NCBI GenBank assembly: GCA_965207025.1
Contig: OZ242258.1
Coordinates: 4,092,001 to 4,156,000 of the forward strand
Direction: 5' to 3'
Length of the DNA stretch: 64,000 nt
Origin: Bin87 sp034423595
GTDB taxonomy: Bacteria > Chloroflexota > Dehalococcoidia > Lucifugimonadales > UBA3495
Below, piece after piece: positions 19,184 through 27,339 of this stretch. The translations under genes and the position numbers were made by a program. Each line of letters starts with the position of its first letter. Position 1 is the stretch's first letter. Under the pieces are notes generated by a model that did no database searches, was not told the DNA's origin, and was given only the letters and a program-made list of their open reading frames with translations.

Positions 19184-19208
19184 AGGTTCAGTCAATTGAC
19201 ACGTTCGG

Positions 19209-20093
19209 TCACCCCGTTGGGGATCCGCCTCCGAGGATACGCCGGATGAGCAGGAATGCAAGGATCAGCACCGCAGCAACTCCTCCGGCTATGGCCATGG
19301 CCCACCTACCCCAATCACGAGAACGCTCGGCAAACGCCGATCCCTGCTCCAATACGGCTGCAACCGGCGTAGCCTTTGGTGCTGCCCGCACCTCGATATT
19401 CGTCTCTGGGGGCGGCGGCGGAAGAGATCCCAGCGGAGGCCCCGCAGGAGTGTTCGTCGGCGCCATCGTTGGCGTGGATGTGGGCGCCGGCGTAGGGGCC
19501 GGTGCGGGCGTGGGTTCGGCCGTTGCGGAAGGTGCAGCCGCGGGTAACGCCGGGGAGGCTGGACCAGTATCACCGTCACCTAGCACACAGTGAGAGCGCG
19601 TGTACTCGGTAAGGCGTTCCTGGTCTATGTCTCCGCTGACCGCGGTAATGATCTTCTTCAGGGTGTCGTCCACATTGGGGTAACGGTCAACGTCTCTTTC
19701 CGTCGCCTCCGACGGATATGACATGGCAAGCAGATCAGGACGCTGTACGACCGAGAGCGTTTCGTCGGTCGGGATGCACCAGGTGTATTCGGCAATCTCC
19801 CAACCGCCCCGAGACCTGATGAACTGCTCCAACGGCGGATCAATTTCCAAGTCCGTTCGGTAACCGATTTTCGCCACCACCAAGTCTGGAACCACTTCGC
19901 CGTCGGCGTGCCGTTGCAAAATAACCAACAGGTGCGGTCCGACGTACTCCGTGTTGCGACCCAGGTCAATTGGGGGACCCTGGGCCCCGGCAACCGACAC
20001 CACGCTGGCAAACAGGTACCAGACCAACGAAACGGTCAGAGTGGCGACGGGGGTTCGGGCCAAGCGCAAGGGATAACAGTTCCTCTTCCTCAT
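19209..20093 (-). CDS. Secreted protein with Pro-rich linker and C-terminal membrane anchor
   Basis: The 294-residue protein has an N-terminal signal segment (ATLTVSLVWYLFASVVSVAG) and a globular domain of about 140 residues with a few Cys (IAEYTWCIPTDETLSVV, RSHCVLGDG). An Ala/Pro/Thr linker follows, then a single transmembrane helix (AMAIAGGVAAVLILAFLLI) with a basic tail. The fold is not recognised. It ends 25 bases before the start of the RCC1-ankyrin lipoprotein on the same strand. The two are probably co-transcribed and may act together outside the membrane. Confidence 0.65.
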   Translation of the reverse strand: MRKRNCYPLRLARTPVATLTVSLVWYLFASVVSVAGAQGPPIDLGRNTEYVGPHLLVILQRHADGEVVPDLVVAKIGYRTDLEIDPPLEQFIRSRGGWEIAEYTWCIPTDETLSVVQRPDLLAMSYPSEATERDVDRYPNVDDTLKKIITAVSGDIDQERLTEYTRSHCVLGDGDTGPASPALPAAAPSATAEPTPAPAPTPAPTSTPTMAPTNTPAGPPLGSLPPPPPETNIEVRAAPKATPVAAVLEQGSAFAERSRDWGRWAMAIAGGVAAVLILAFLLIRRILGGGSPTG

Positions 20094-20855
20094 ATTTTGG
20101 TTTCAATCTAACCTCGGTCAACGATTCCAGGTGTCGGAATGACGATGTTATCGGAAGAACACGTGCCTGTCGGCGCCCCGCCAGCATCCTCCACACCGCA
20201 CGGCTGCGCACTCTACCACGAACCTGCCCGCATCGGGGAATATGACCAGACGTTGGCCCATGACGACAATGGGGGATGATCTCCACCGCGCTGGTAAAAC
20301 CACGCATCCAATGACACTACCGCGACAACCAGGGTCAACAGTACCAGCTCGATGCCTGCTGGATCGAAGCAAGCTGCAAGTTCCACCTGCAGGCGGGGCC
20401 AGTTGCTGGTCACGCAAATGCTAAACGACGCCCCGAATGGTCAAAGGGGCGCTAACCATAGATGCTGAATGTCGAAATAGCGCCACAGCCGTCCATTTTG
20501 ACTCCGGCGAGGAAAATGCGGTTGCGCCTACAAAACGCACCACAGCGCCCGAGGTGCGGAAACTGGCCCACTCTGGCGGCAAATGGCAAAGCATCAGCAC
20601 CCACGCGAGCAAGGCGCCGGTGCCGTGGGAACCCGCCACGGTCACCGACCAACGGCGACGCCGGTCGCCACCGACGACGGGGCGACCGGCTTCGTTTCTA
20701 GCCTACCCATTTCGCCCACAAGGTCGCCCGGACGATCCCCTGCACCTTTTCCCGCTAAAATTCTACACCCGAGCATTTTCGAGCAACCCAACAGACGAAC
20801 TGTGAGCACGACGTCCAGACTTCGCCAATACTCGGTCAACCCAAGGAGTAACGCC
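20094..20855. other. Gene-poor accessory stretch
   Basis: No gene is recognised. A reverse-strand frame at 20213-20413 could encode a 66-residue protein with one membrane helix (GIELVLLTLVVAVVSLDAWF) but lacks a clear start signal. A hairpin at 20660-20690 is listed separately. The 3' part directly precedes the recombinase module. Confidence 0.35.
20660..20690 (+). terminator. Hairpin, likely terminator
   Basis: Perfect ten-base arms GCCGGTCGCC (20660-20669) and GGCGACCGGC (20681-20690) enclose an 11-base loop. The loop sequence ACCGACGAC also occurs in a similar setting near 10401. It is likely the end of an unidentified upstream transcript. Confidence 0.5.
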
Positions 20856-21213
20856 TTGGACCAGACCATCATCATGCCCGTTGGGATTATCTAAGAACCG
20901 ACGCCAGCTGGCGCGACCTTTCGACTGACCCCACAAGGGCAGAACGCCGGGCTCCAAGCCGACGCCCACGTGACCGTCTGGCGGTATCATCCCGAGCAAA
21001 TCGCCATGGCCAAGTACACCGGACGCATCGCCCAAGTAAGCGACTACACCGCCACCTTCGCCATCCTGCGCGTAGAAATCGACGAAAGGTGGCCCGCCGA
21101 AATCAACCCGCTCTCAGCAGGAGCGCCTGTCTACCTCTCTCCCAGGCTCCTTCGAGCCCGACACCAGCCGCACCGCCGTCAAGGTGCCAGCGCAAGAACG
21201 CGACGAGCAATGA
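20856..21213 (+). pseudogene. Small protein gene upstream of the recombinase, nonsense and frameshift
   Basis: A TTG start at 20856 has AAGGAG seven bases upstream and gives MDQTIIMPVGII, then TAA (20892-20894). The frame resumes EPTPAGATFRLTPQGQN and continues MAKYTGRIAQVSDYTATFAI to about 21135. There the neighbouring frame takes over (GSFEPDTSRTAVKVPAQERD) and stops at 21213. That stop overlaps an ATG (ATGA) at the head of the recombinase region, a typical translational coupling. The product would be about 118 residues and is not recognised. It was probably an accessory or regulatory partner of the recombinase. Confidence 0.5.
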
Positions 21214-21255
21214 GTCCCATTCCATCCATCAAGTCCGAGGGCAATGCACTGTTAA

Positions 21256-22696
21256 AGAGGCGCCCGGAAGGAGCCCAACCGCTTGATGTGGGACGCCCAA
21301 AGCCCCAACAGGCCCTTCGATGAGGTCATAGTCTGGAAATTCGACAGGTTCGGACGTATGACAAGCACCATGGGGCAGCGCATCGACGTTCTGGAGGGAA
21401 TCGGCATCGGTATCACCGCCATCCAACAGCCCCTGGAAGGGAAACCCTCGGTCGTGAGGTTCATGAGGACCGTGATGGGAGGCTTTTCCGAGTACACTAG
21501 CGACGACATGGACGAGGACATCGCTAGGGGACAGAAAACTTCCGCCAGCCACGGCGTGTGGACCGGACGAATCGTTCCACTCGGGTTCAAGAAGGAATAC
21601 CGGATGGACCGCGGCAAGATGAGGCCATTCCTGATCCCCGACCCGGAAACCTCTTGGATTATCGAGCGATTATTCGATATGTACGTGGTCGCCAAGATCA
21701 GCGCCCCGAAGATCGCCAAGACTTTCCAAGACGAGGGAGTACCAAACTACTCGGACAAACCGTGGATTCCGCATGATGTTACGCGCAGGCTGAAAAACAT
21801 CGCGTACGTGGGGTTTATCCACCACGGAAAGCGGTCCAAATACAACGACGCCGAAGTAATCACGTCCTGGCCTGAAATGGAAATCATAAGTCTGGAGGTC
21901 TACGACCAAGTACAGACTATCATGGCGTCGCGCACCCCGCAGCTAAATCATCCGAGAGAAGTCTCCAGTATCCACCTGCTGTCCGGGCGCGTGTTCTGAG
22001 ATGCGTGCGACTCCAAGATGAGCCCGACAGGCGGCGAGCGCTCCTACTACAACTGGAACAGCAGGCGCAAACACCTGTCGACCTGCGATACCCCAAATCC
22101 TCCAGTGGAACGGCTGGACACTGCGGTCCTCCAGCATATGCTCGACAAAATTCTCACTGAAAAGAACACCGAACGGATCCTAGCTCTGGTGACCAAGAGC
22201 CAGACGGACACAACGCTGGTAGTCGAGGACGAACTCCGGAACGTCAATCTCGAAAACGAGAACATCAAATCGGCCAGAAGAAACCTGCTGAAACTGGTCG
22301 AGGATGGGAAAGGCGTACAAGGAGACATCTCAGAGAGGCTGAGCGAAATCAGGGAAACCCTAGTGCGGTTGGAGTCCAACGCCATGGAGGCAAGAGCCAA
22401 AGTATGCAACGAGCAGGCCCTTATATCTGACCCCGAAAAGGAGACGACCTATTCCCAAAACCTGAAGACCTATCTCCTCGGCACAAACCGGGACCTGACC
22501 AAGGCGATCTTGGGCGAACTAATAGAACAGGTCAGGGTCCTTCGGGGAGAAGAACACCGCAACGTTGATCATCCGGTACCGCGTTCCGACCCCTCCAAAC
22601 GGATGGACCAAGAAAACCGACGTTCAAGAACTACAGCTCAGGGGCAATCTGCGCTCTTTAGGCATTCCTGCGCAAGTAGGAATTATGGTTTCTTAG
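21256..22696 (+). pseudogene. Large serine recombinase, N-terminus lost, nonsense and frameshift
   Basis: The reading frame enters the resolvase fold in mid-domain (PFDEVIVWKFDRFGR). It continues through the recombinase domain (SASHGVWTGRIVPLGFKKEY, RRLKNIAYVGFIHHGKRSKY) to a zinc ribbon whose first Cys is a TGA (21997-21999): GRVF-stop-DACDSKM. A long coiled coil follows. Near 22540 one base shifts the frame; the true C-terminus reads TLIIRYRVPTPPNGWTKKTD and stops at 22696. The N-terminal part with the catalytic Ser is absent. This would have been the integrase of a mobile element. Confidence 0.85.
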
Positions 22697-22804
22697 CTGC
22701 TCTACATCAACTCTGAACAGTTACGGTCATTTCCCAAAGCGGGTACGCATGAGATCTGACATGCTATACTTTTTGCCGCCAACATGCGCCCAGGAAAGAT
22801 TTCA

Positions 22805-23629
22805 ATGCCTGCTTACCACCTGATCCTCTACCGTACCGACTACGACTCCGGCGTCGCGCGTATCTCCCTGAACCGCCCCGATCGTCTTAACGCCCTCAAC
22901 GACCAGATGCAGATCGAAATTGCCGACGCCGTAGCGGAGGCTGACGCAGATCCCAACATCAGGGTCTTGATAATTACCGGTTCCGGGCGGGCCTTTTGCG
23001 CGGGTGGAGATCTCAACAATCTGGGCGGCTCTGCCGACGGTTCCGGCGAAGGCTGGACCTCCGGCAATGCCGACGAGGTGCGCCGCAGCTTCCGCTTGGC
23101 CCAGGAAATGATCCTGGGGGTACAGCGTTGCGAAAAACCCGTGATTGCCATGGTCAACGGGGTTGCCACCGGCGCGGGCCTGGACCTCGCCTGCGCCTGC
23201 GATATCCGTATCGGAACCCCACGTTCCCGGTTCATGTCCGCCTACGTCCGCATCGGCCTGTTCCCCGGATTTGGCGGCACCTGGCTTTACCCGCGTACCA
23301 TCGGCAGCCTGGGCCGCGCTGCTGAAATGCTTTTCACTGGTGATTTTCTCGAAGCCGACGAGGCTCACCGCCTGGGCTTCCTCAACCGACTCGTATCCGA
23401 GGAAGAGTTGGAATCGACAACGATGGAAATGGCCGAACGCATCGCGGCCGGTCCGCCCATCGCCATCCGCCTGTCCAAGCTCATGCTCTACAAGGGCTTG
23501 GAGTTTGACCTCGAAACCGCGATGAAGATGGCCGCTGCCGGCGAAACCATCACCCTCACCTCCCAGGACCACGTCGAGGGAGTGGCTGCCTTCCGTGAAA
23601 AGCGCGACGCTCAATACCTTGACCACTGA
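22805..23629 (+). CDS. Enoyl-CoA hydratase/isomerase (crotonase) family protein
   Basis: The 274-residue protein has the crotonase fold signatures: GRAFCAGGDLNNLGG for the CoA oxyanion hole, GVATGAGLDLACACDIRIG, and RIGLFPGFGGTWLYPRTIG. The first catalytic Glu of classical hydratases (GGGCEL) is Asp here (GAGLDL), and the second Glu (PEI) is not present. The reaction may therefore be isomerisation, hydrolysis or lyase-type rather than simple hydration. ATG 22805 is chosen because AGGAAAG precedes it; an upstream ATG at 22784 lacks a site. It likely works in fatty or aromatic acyl-CoA breakdown. Confidence 0.82.
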   Translation: MPAYHLILYRTDYDSGVARISLNRPDRLNALNDQMQIEIADAVAEADADPNIRVLIITGSGRAFCAGGDLNNLGGSADGSGEGWTSGNADEVRRSFRLAQEMILGVQRCEKPVIAMVNGVATGAGLDLACACDIRIGTPRSRFMSAYVRIGLFPGFGGTWLYPRTIGSLGRAAEMLFTGDFLEADEAHRLGFLNRLVSEEELESTTMEMAERIAAGPPIAIRLSKLMLYKGLEFDLETAMKMAAAGETITLTSQDHVEGVAAFREKRDAQYLDH

Positions 23630-23670
23630 CGTCCGGCGCCATGTCCGGCATTCCTCGGTGTCTTCGGACG

Positions 23671-24909
23671 ATGACAAGTATTGACAACACCCTTTCTCCC
23701 CATGGTGGGACACTTGTTCAGCGTGTGCAACGCTTGCTTTCGGCCGGCGACGTAGCCCATTTGCCCGCCATCGAAGTCCGCGAGCAGACCGCACACGAAT
23801 GCGTCAACCTCGCCTACGGGTTCTTCTCCCCCCTCACCGGCTTTATGGTGAGCGCGGATGTGGCGTCGGTGGCGGACTCCATGCGTTTGACCAACGGCTA
23901 CGTTTGGCCCATTCCCATCGTCCTGGACATCTCCGACGCGGAATTGCAGCGGGCCGGCGTGTCGGTGGGCAACACCCTGCTGCTAACCCATCAGGGCAAC
24001 CCGCTGGCTACGCTGGAAGTATCCGAGATTTTCGCCGCCGATCTCACCGAGCTCGCCGGTAAGGTCTACGCCACCACCGACCCTGCCCATCCGGGCGTCC
24101 AGCGCACTGTGGGTTATGCCGACCGTTTCGTTGGCGGTGACGTCACTCTGGTATGCGAACCCGTTATCAGCCCGCCATTCGACCGATACTGGCGGACGCC
24201 GGCGCAACTGCGCGCGGAACTGGAGACGTTGGGCTGGCAACGCGCCGTGGCTCACCAGACGCGCAACGTCCCCCACTCGGGCCACGAGTACCTGATGAAA
24301 GGCGCATTCATGGAGGCCCAGGCCGACGGCGTACTGGTCAGCGCGGTCATCGGCGAAAAGAAAGTCGGCGACTACATCGACGAGGCCATCATCCTGACCC
24401 ACGAAAACCTGCGGACGCACGGGTTCTTCCGAGACGAGATTCACCGAACCACCGCGCTGCTGTGGGACATGCGCTACGCCGGCCCCAAGGAAGCGGTGTT
24501 CCACGCGCTGGTTCGCAAAAATCTCGGATGCACCCATCACATGTTCGGCCGCGACCACGCCGGCGTCGGCGACTACTACGGACGCTACGCCGCCCACGAA
24601 ATCTTCAGTGAGTTGCCCGATCTCGGCATCAATTCGGTGCTGACGCTGGAATGGTGGTACTGTCCCACGTGTGGCGGAGTCGCCTACGAGGGCATCTGCG
24701 GCCACCCTGACACCAAGCAGGACCTGGCCGGCCGCCTGATCCGCAGCATCATCGACGGCGGCTCTGAGCCGGCGCCGCAGACGCTACGCGCTGAAACGCT
24801 GGCGTTGGTGCGGGAGTGCGCCGACGAATACGGATTCGGCTCGCCCTTCGTAACGGAGCAGTACCTCCAGCAGCGGACGCCGGTGCTAACTATCCCGCCG
24901 CCGCCTTAG
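23671..24909 (+). CDS. sat: ATP sulfurylase (sulfate adenylyltransferase)
   Basis: The 412-residue protein is a single-domain ATP sulfurylase. It has QTRNVPHSGHEYLMKGA at residues 196-212 (sulfate/ATP loop), GRDHAGVG at 293-300, and a metal site Cys331, Cys334, Cys343, His345 seen in many bacterial and archaeal forms. It joins sulfate and ATP to APS, or makes ATP from APS and pyrophosphate in sulfur oxidisers. No APS reductase, APS kinase or PAPS reductase is visible nearby, so direction is open. The start is uncertain: ATG 23641 is also possible, and neither has a strong Shine-Dalgarno site. Confidence 0.9.
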   Translation: MTSIDNTLSPHGGTLVQRVQRLLSAGDVAHLPAIEVREQTAHECVNLAYGFFSPLTGFMVSADVASVADSMRLTNGYVWPIPIVLDISDAELQRAGVSVGNTLLLTHQGNPLATLEVSEIFAADLTELAGKVYATTDPAHPGVQRTVGYADRFVGGDVTLVCEPVISPPFDRYWRTPAQLRAELETLGWQRAVAHQTRNVPHSGHEYLMKGAFMEAQADGVLVSAVIGEKKVGDYIDEAIILTHENLRTHGFFRDEIHRTTALLWDMRYAGPKEAVFHALVRKNLGCTHHMFGRDHAGVGDYYGRYAAHEIFSELPDLGINSVLTLEWWYCPTCGGVAYEGICGHPDTKQDLAGRLIRSIIDGGSEPAPQTLRAETLALVRECADEYGFGSPFVTEQYLQQRTPVLTIPPPP

Positions 24910-24966
24910 CCGCCCGTAGGCTATAATCTCCTGCCAGTGAACACATCGGAGGAGAAGAATCGTATC

Positions 24967-26100
24967 ATGGTGCTGGAATCTGGCAGAATTACCGAAGAGG
25001 GGCTGGAACGCCTCCGCAGCAGGGTGGGCAGTTTCAACCGTCCCCGCCAGTACGGCGTCGGCCTGTTCAATGAGGATGCCTCCCGCAGCGCCATCCGCCA
25101 TTTCTGCCAGGGCATCGGCGACACCAATCCCCTCTACTGGGACCGCTCCTACGCCCAGACCAGCAAGTACGGCAACATCATCGCGCCCCCCTGCTTCCTG
25201 TACAGCGTCTATTGGTGCTCCGGGCGCACTGGTGGACTGCCCGGCGTCCACGGGTTCCACGCCGGCAACGATTGGGAATGGTATCGCCCCATCTATCTTG
25301 ATGACCAGATCAGCGTACAGGAACAGTTCACCGGATTGGAGGAGAAGGAAAGCGAGTTCGCCGGCCGCATCATCATCCAGTCCAGCGTCACCCACTACTA
25401 CAACCAGCGCGGCGAGACCCTCGCCAAGACCAAGGGCTGGCAGATCCGCGCCGAGCGCAGCGCCGCCCGCGAGCGGCAGAAATACACCTTCGAGCCGTAC
25501 CAGTATTCCCGCGACGAGCTGGAAATCATCCAGAACGCCGTGCTGAACGAGGAAATACGCGGCAACAATCCCCGCTGGTTTGAGGACGTCAACATCGGCG
25601 ACGAGCTGACTCCCGTAGTCAAGGGCCCACTAAGCCACGGCGACATCACCGCTTTCGTAGCCGGCTGCATCGGCGGCATCAGTCACGGCATCCAGCTGCG
25701 CGAGATGCTGCGGCATCCGTCGTGGGGTTTCACTGATCCCAACACCGGCGCGCAGGAGGCCATCATCCGCGTCCACGACATCCAGGAAGCCGCCGAATCG
25801 GCCGGCCTGCCCGGCGCATACGACTACGGGTGCCAACGCTGCTGCTGGATGGGCCACCTGCTCACCAACTGGATGGGCGACGATGGGTTCCTGAAGACAA
25901 TGCACGTGGAACTGCGACGCTTCAACGTCGTGGGCGATACCACCTGGTGCAAGGGCAAAATCACCGGCAAGCGAGTTGAGGACGGCGAGTATCTGGTGGA
26001 CATGGACATCTGGGGCGAAAACCAGCGCCAGCAGGTGACCACGCGGGGCAACGCCACTGTGCGGCTGCCATCGCGGGAGGCCAACGCGGGGTGGCCCTAG
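24967..26100 (+). CDS. Double hot-dog MaoC-type dehydratase
   Basis: This protein of 377 residues has two hot-dog domains. The N-terminal one contains HFCQGIGDTNPLYWDRSYAQ and IIAPPCFLYSVYW, as in FAS1-like dehydratases. The C-terminal one contains WFEDVNIGDELTPVVKGPLS, HGDITAFVAG and MHVELRRFNVVGDTTWCKG, as in MaoC proteins. Such enzymes hydrate enoyl-CoA, mesaconyl-CoA or methylfumaryl-CoA esters. ATG 24967 follows GGAGGAG by 12 bases; GTG 24937 is an alternative start. A TATAAT lies at 24922-24927. With the upstream crotonase it suggests acyl-CoA catabolism. Confidence 0.8.
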   Translation: MVLESGRITEEGLERLRSRVGSFNRPRQYGVGLFNEDASRSAIRHFCQGIGDTNPLYWDRSYAQTSKYGNIIAPPCFLYSVYWCSGRTGGLPGVHGFHAGNDWEWYRPIYLDDQISVQEQFTGLEEKESEFAGRIIIQSSVTHYYNQRGETLAKTKGWQIRAERSAARERQKYTFEPYQYSRDELEIIQNAVLNEEIRGNNPRWFEDVNIGDELTPVVKGPLSHGDITAFVAGCIGGISHGIQLREMLRHPSWGFTDPNTGAQEAIIRVHDIQEAAESAGLPGAYDYGCQRCCWMGHLLTNWMGDDGFLKTMHVELRRFNVVGDTTWCKGKITGKRVEDGEYLVDMDIWGENQRQQVTTRGNATVRLPSREANAGWP

Positions 26101-26121
26101 ACAATCGGTCGGAGGTTCGTG

Positions 26122-26709
26122 ATGACATCGCCCAAAACTAAACCGGCCACCAAGCTGACCGGCGCGGACTACATGAGATTGACCCCGCCGTCGCACCGGG
26201 GTGTGCGCTATCAGCTAATCGAGGGAGAACTCGTCAAGATGGCTGACCCGAACGACCCGCACCAGGTATTTATCGGAGATTTGTATATTGAAGCGATGTT
26301 CCAGGTCAGGGCTCTGGGTATCGGCGAAACCCGCATATCTCCCTACGACGCAGCCATTGACGAGCACAACACCTTCCAGCCGGATATGCTGTTCGTATCC
26401 AACGAGCGGCGGCACATTTTTGACGGGCACGGCGTTACCGGCGCTCCCGATTTGGTGGTGGAAGTGCTTTCCGAATCCACCAGGCAACGCGACTTGAACG
26501 TGAAACTGCCAGTATATGCCCGCAACGGCGTCCGCGAAATGCTGGCGGTTGACGTCAATGCCGAATCAATAGCCAAGTACATTGGCGACGGGCAGTCTAT
26601 GACATTAGCGAGAGTGTACGGCCCCGATGATGTTCTAACTTCCGACGCGATGCCCGGCGTCGCCATCGACTTGGCGCCGATATTCGCCCGGTTGAGGAGT
26701 GCAGCATAA
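26122..26709 (+). CDS. Uma2-family endonuclease (DUF820), copy 1
   Basis: The 195-residue protein is a Uma2/DUF820 member with a PD-(D/E)XK nuclease fold. It has YQLIEGELVKMA, HNTFQPDMLFVSNERRHIF and GAPDLVVEVLSESTRQRD, which supply the catalytic Asp and Glu, then YARNGVREMLAVD. ATG 26122 has GGAGG upstream. Despite the restriction-like fold, the physiological role of these proteins is not established. They are abundant in cyanobacteria and Chloroflexota. The next gene is a close paralogue on the same strand, so this is a tandem duplication. Confidence 0.85.
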   Translation: MTSPKTKPATKLTGADYMRLTPPSHRGVRYQLIEGELVKMADPNDPHQVFIGDLYIEAMFQVRALGIGETRISPYDAAIDEHNTFQPDMLFVSNERRHIFDGHGVTGAPDLVVEVLSESTRQRDLNVKLPVYARNGVREMLAVDVNAESIAKYIGDGQSMTLARVYGPDDVLTSDAMPGVAIDLAPIFARLRSAA

Positions 26710-26739
26710 TCAGCACATTTGAATCGCAGGGGGCATATT

Positions 26740-27339
26740 ATGACGCAACCGAGGGCTAAACCGCAGGCCAAGCTGAACGGCGCGGACTACATGAGGTTGA
26801 CGCCGCCGTCGCACCGGGGCGTGCGTTACCAACTCATCGAGGGAGAACTCGTCAAAATGGCCGGCGCCAATCAACCGCACCAAGTGTTCATTGGCGAGTT
26901 GTACTTTGCCGCTCGGTTGCAAATTGGCTCGTCGGGCGCATTTGAGATCAGACTCCCGCCCTTCGACGTTTATATTGACGAGCACAACACGTTCCAGCCC
27001 GACCTGCTGTTCGTGTCCAACGAGCGGCGGCACATTTTGGGCGAGCGCGGCGTTTCCGGAGCGCCTGATGTGGTGGTGGAGGTGTTGTCGGAATCCACTC
27101 GGCAACGCGACTTGAACGTGAAACTGCCCGTTTATGCCCGTAACGGCGTACGGGAAATGTGGACTGTAGATCTCGGAGCCGAGATGGTCTCAAAGTATGT
27201 CGGCAACGGCGAATCCTTGACCCTCAAACGGGTTTACCACGCCGCCGACACGCTAGATTCCGACGCTATGCCTGGAGTCGCTATTAACCTGGCTCCGATT
27301 TTCGCCCTCATTCGAGGCGCCACCTTACCGGAGGGTTAG
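26740..27339 (+). CDS. Uma2-family endonuclease (DUF820), copy 2
   Basis: At 199 residues, this is the tandem paralogue of the upstream gene. Long identical stretches include YMRLTPPSHRGVRYQLIEGE and EVLSESTRQRDLNVKLPVYA. It differs mainly in the 70 residues after MAGANQPHQVFIGELYF and in the C-terminal third. The conserved nuclease residues (FQPDLLFVS, GAPDVVVEVLS) are kept in both, so both may be active. It ends at 27339, where its TAG overlaps the TAA of the convergent aminotransferase by sharing TTAG (27336-27339). Confidence 0.85.
   Translation: MTQPRAKPQAKLNGADYMRLTPPSHRGVRYQLIEGELVKMAGANQPHQVFIGELYFAARLQIGSSGAFEIRLPPFDVYIDEHNTFQPDLLFVSNERRHILGERGVSGAPDVVVEVLSESTRQRDLNVKLPVYARNGVREMWTVDLGAEMVSKYVGNGESLTLKRVYHAADTLDSDAMPGVAINLAPIFALIRGATLPEG

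Noticed and set aside
17300..19249. Several long forward-strand frames opposite the RCC1-ankyrin gene
   Set aside because: They are antisense shadows of a repetitive GC-rich gene; the reverse-strand repeats and signal peptide are unmistakable.
21210..21323. ATG 21210 (overlapping ATGA) as the true start of the serine recombinase
   Set aside because: The frame from it does not match a resolvase N-terminus and is out of frame with the recombinase body, so the original start appears to have been deleted.
11881..21999. Stop-codon recoding or selenocysteine as the explanation for the internal stops
   Set aside because: All three stop codons occur, several genes also carry frameshifts, and the intact neighbouring genes use the same stops normally. 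Ordinary pseudogene decay explains it better.
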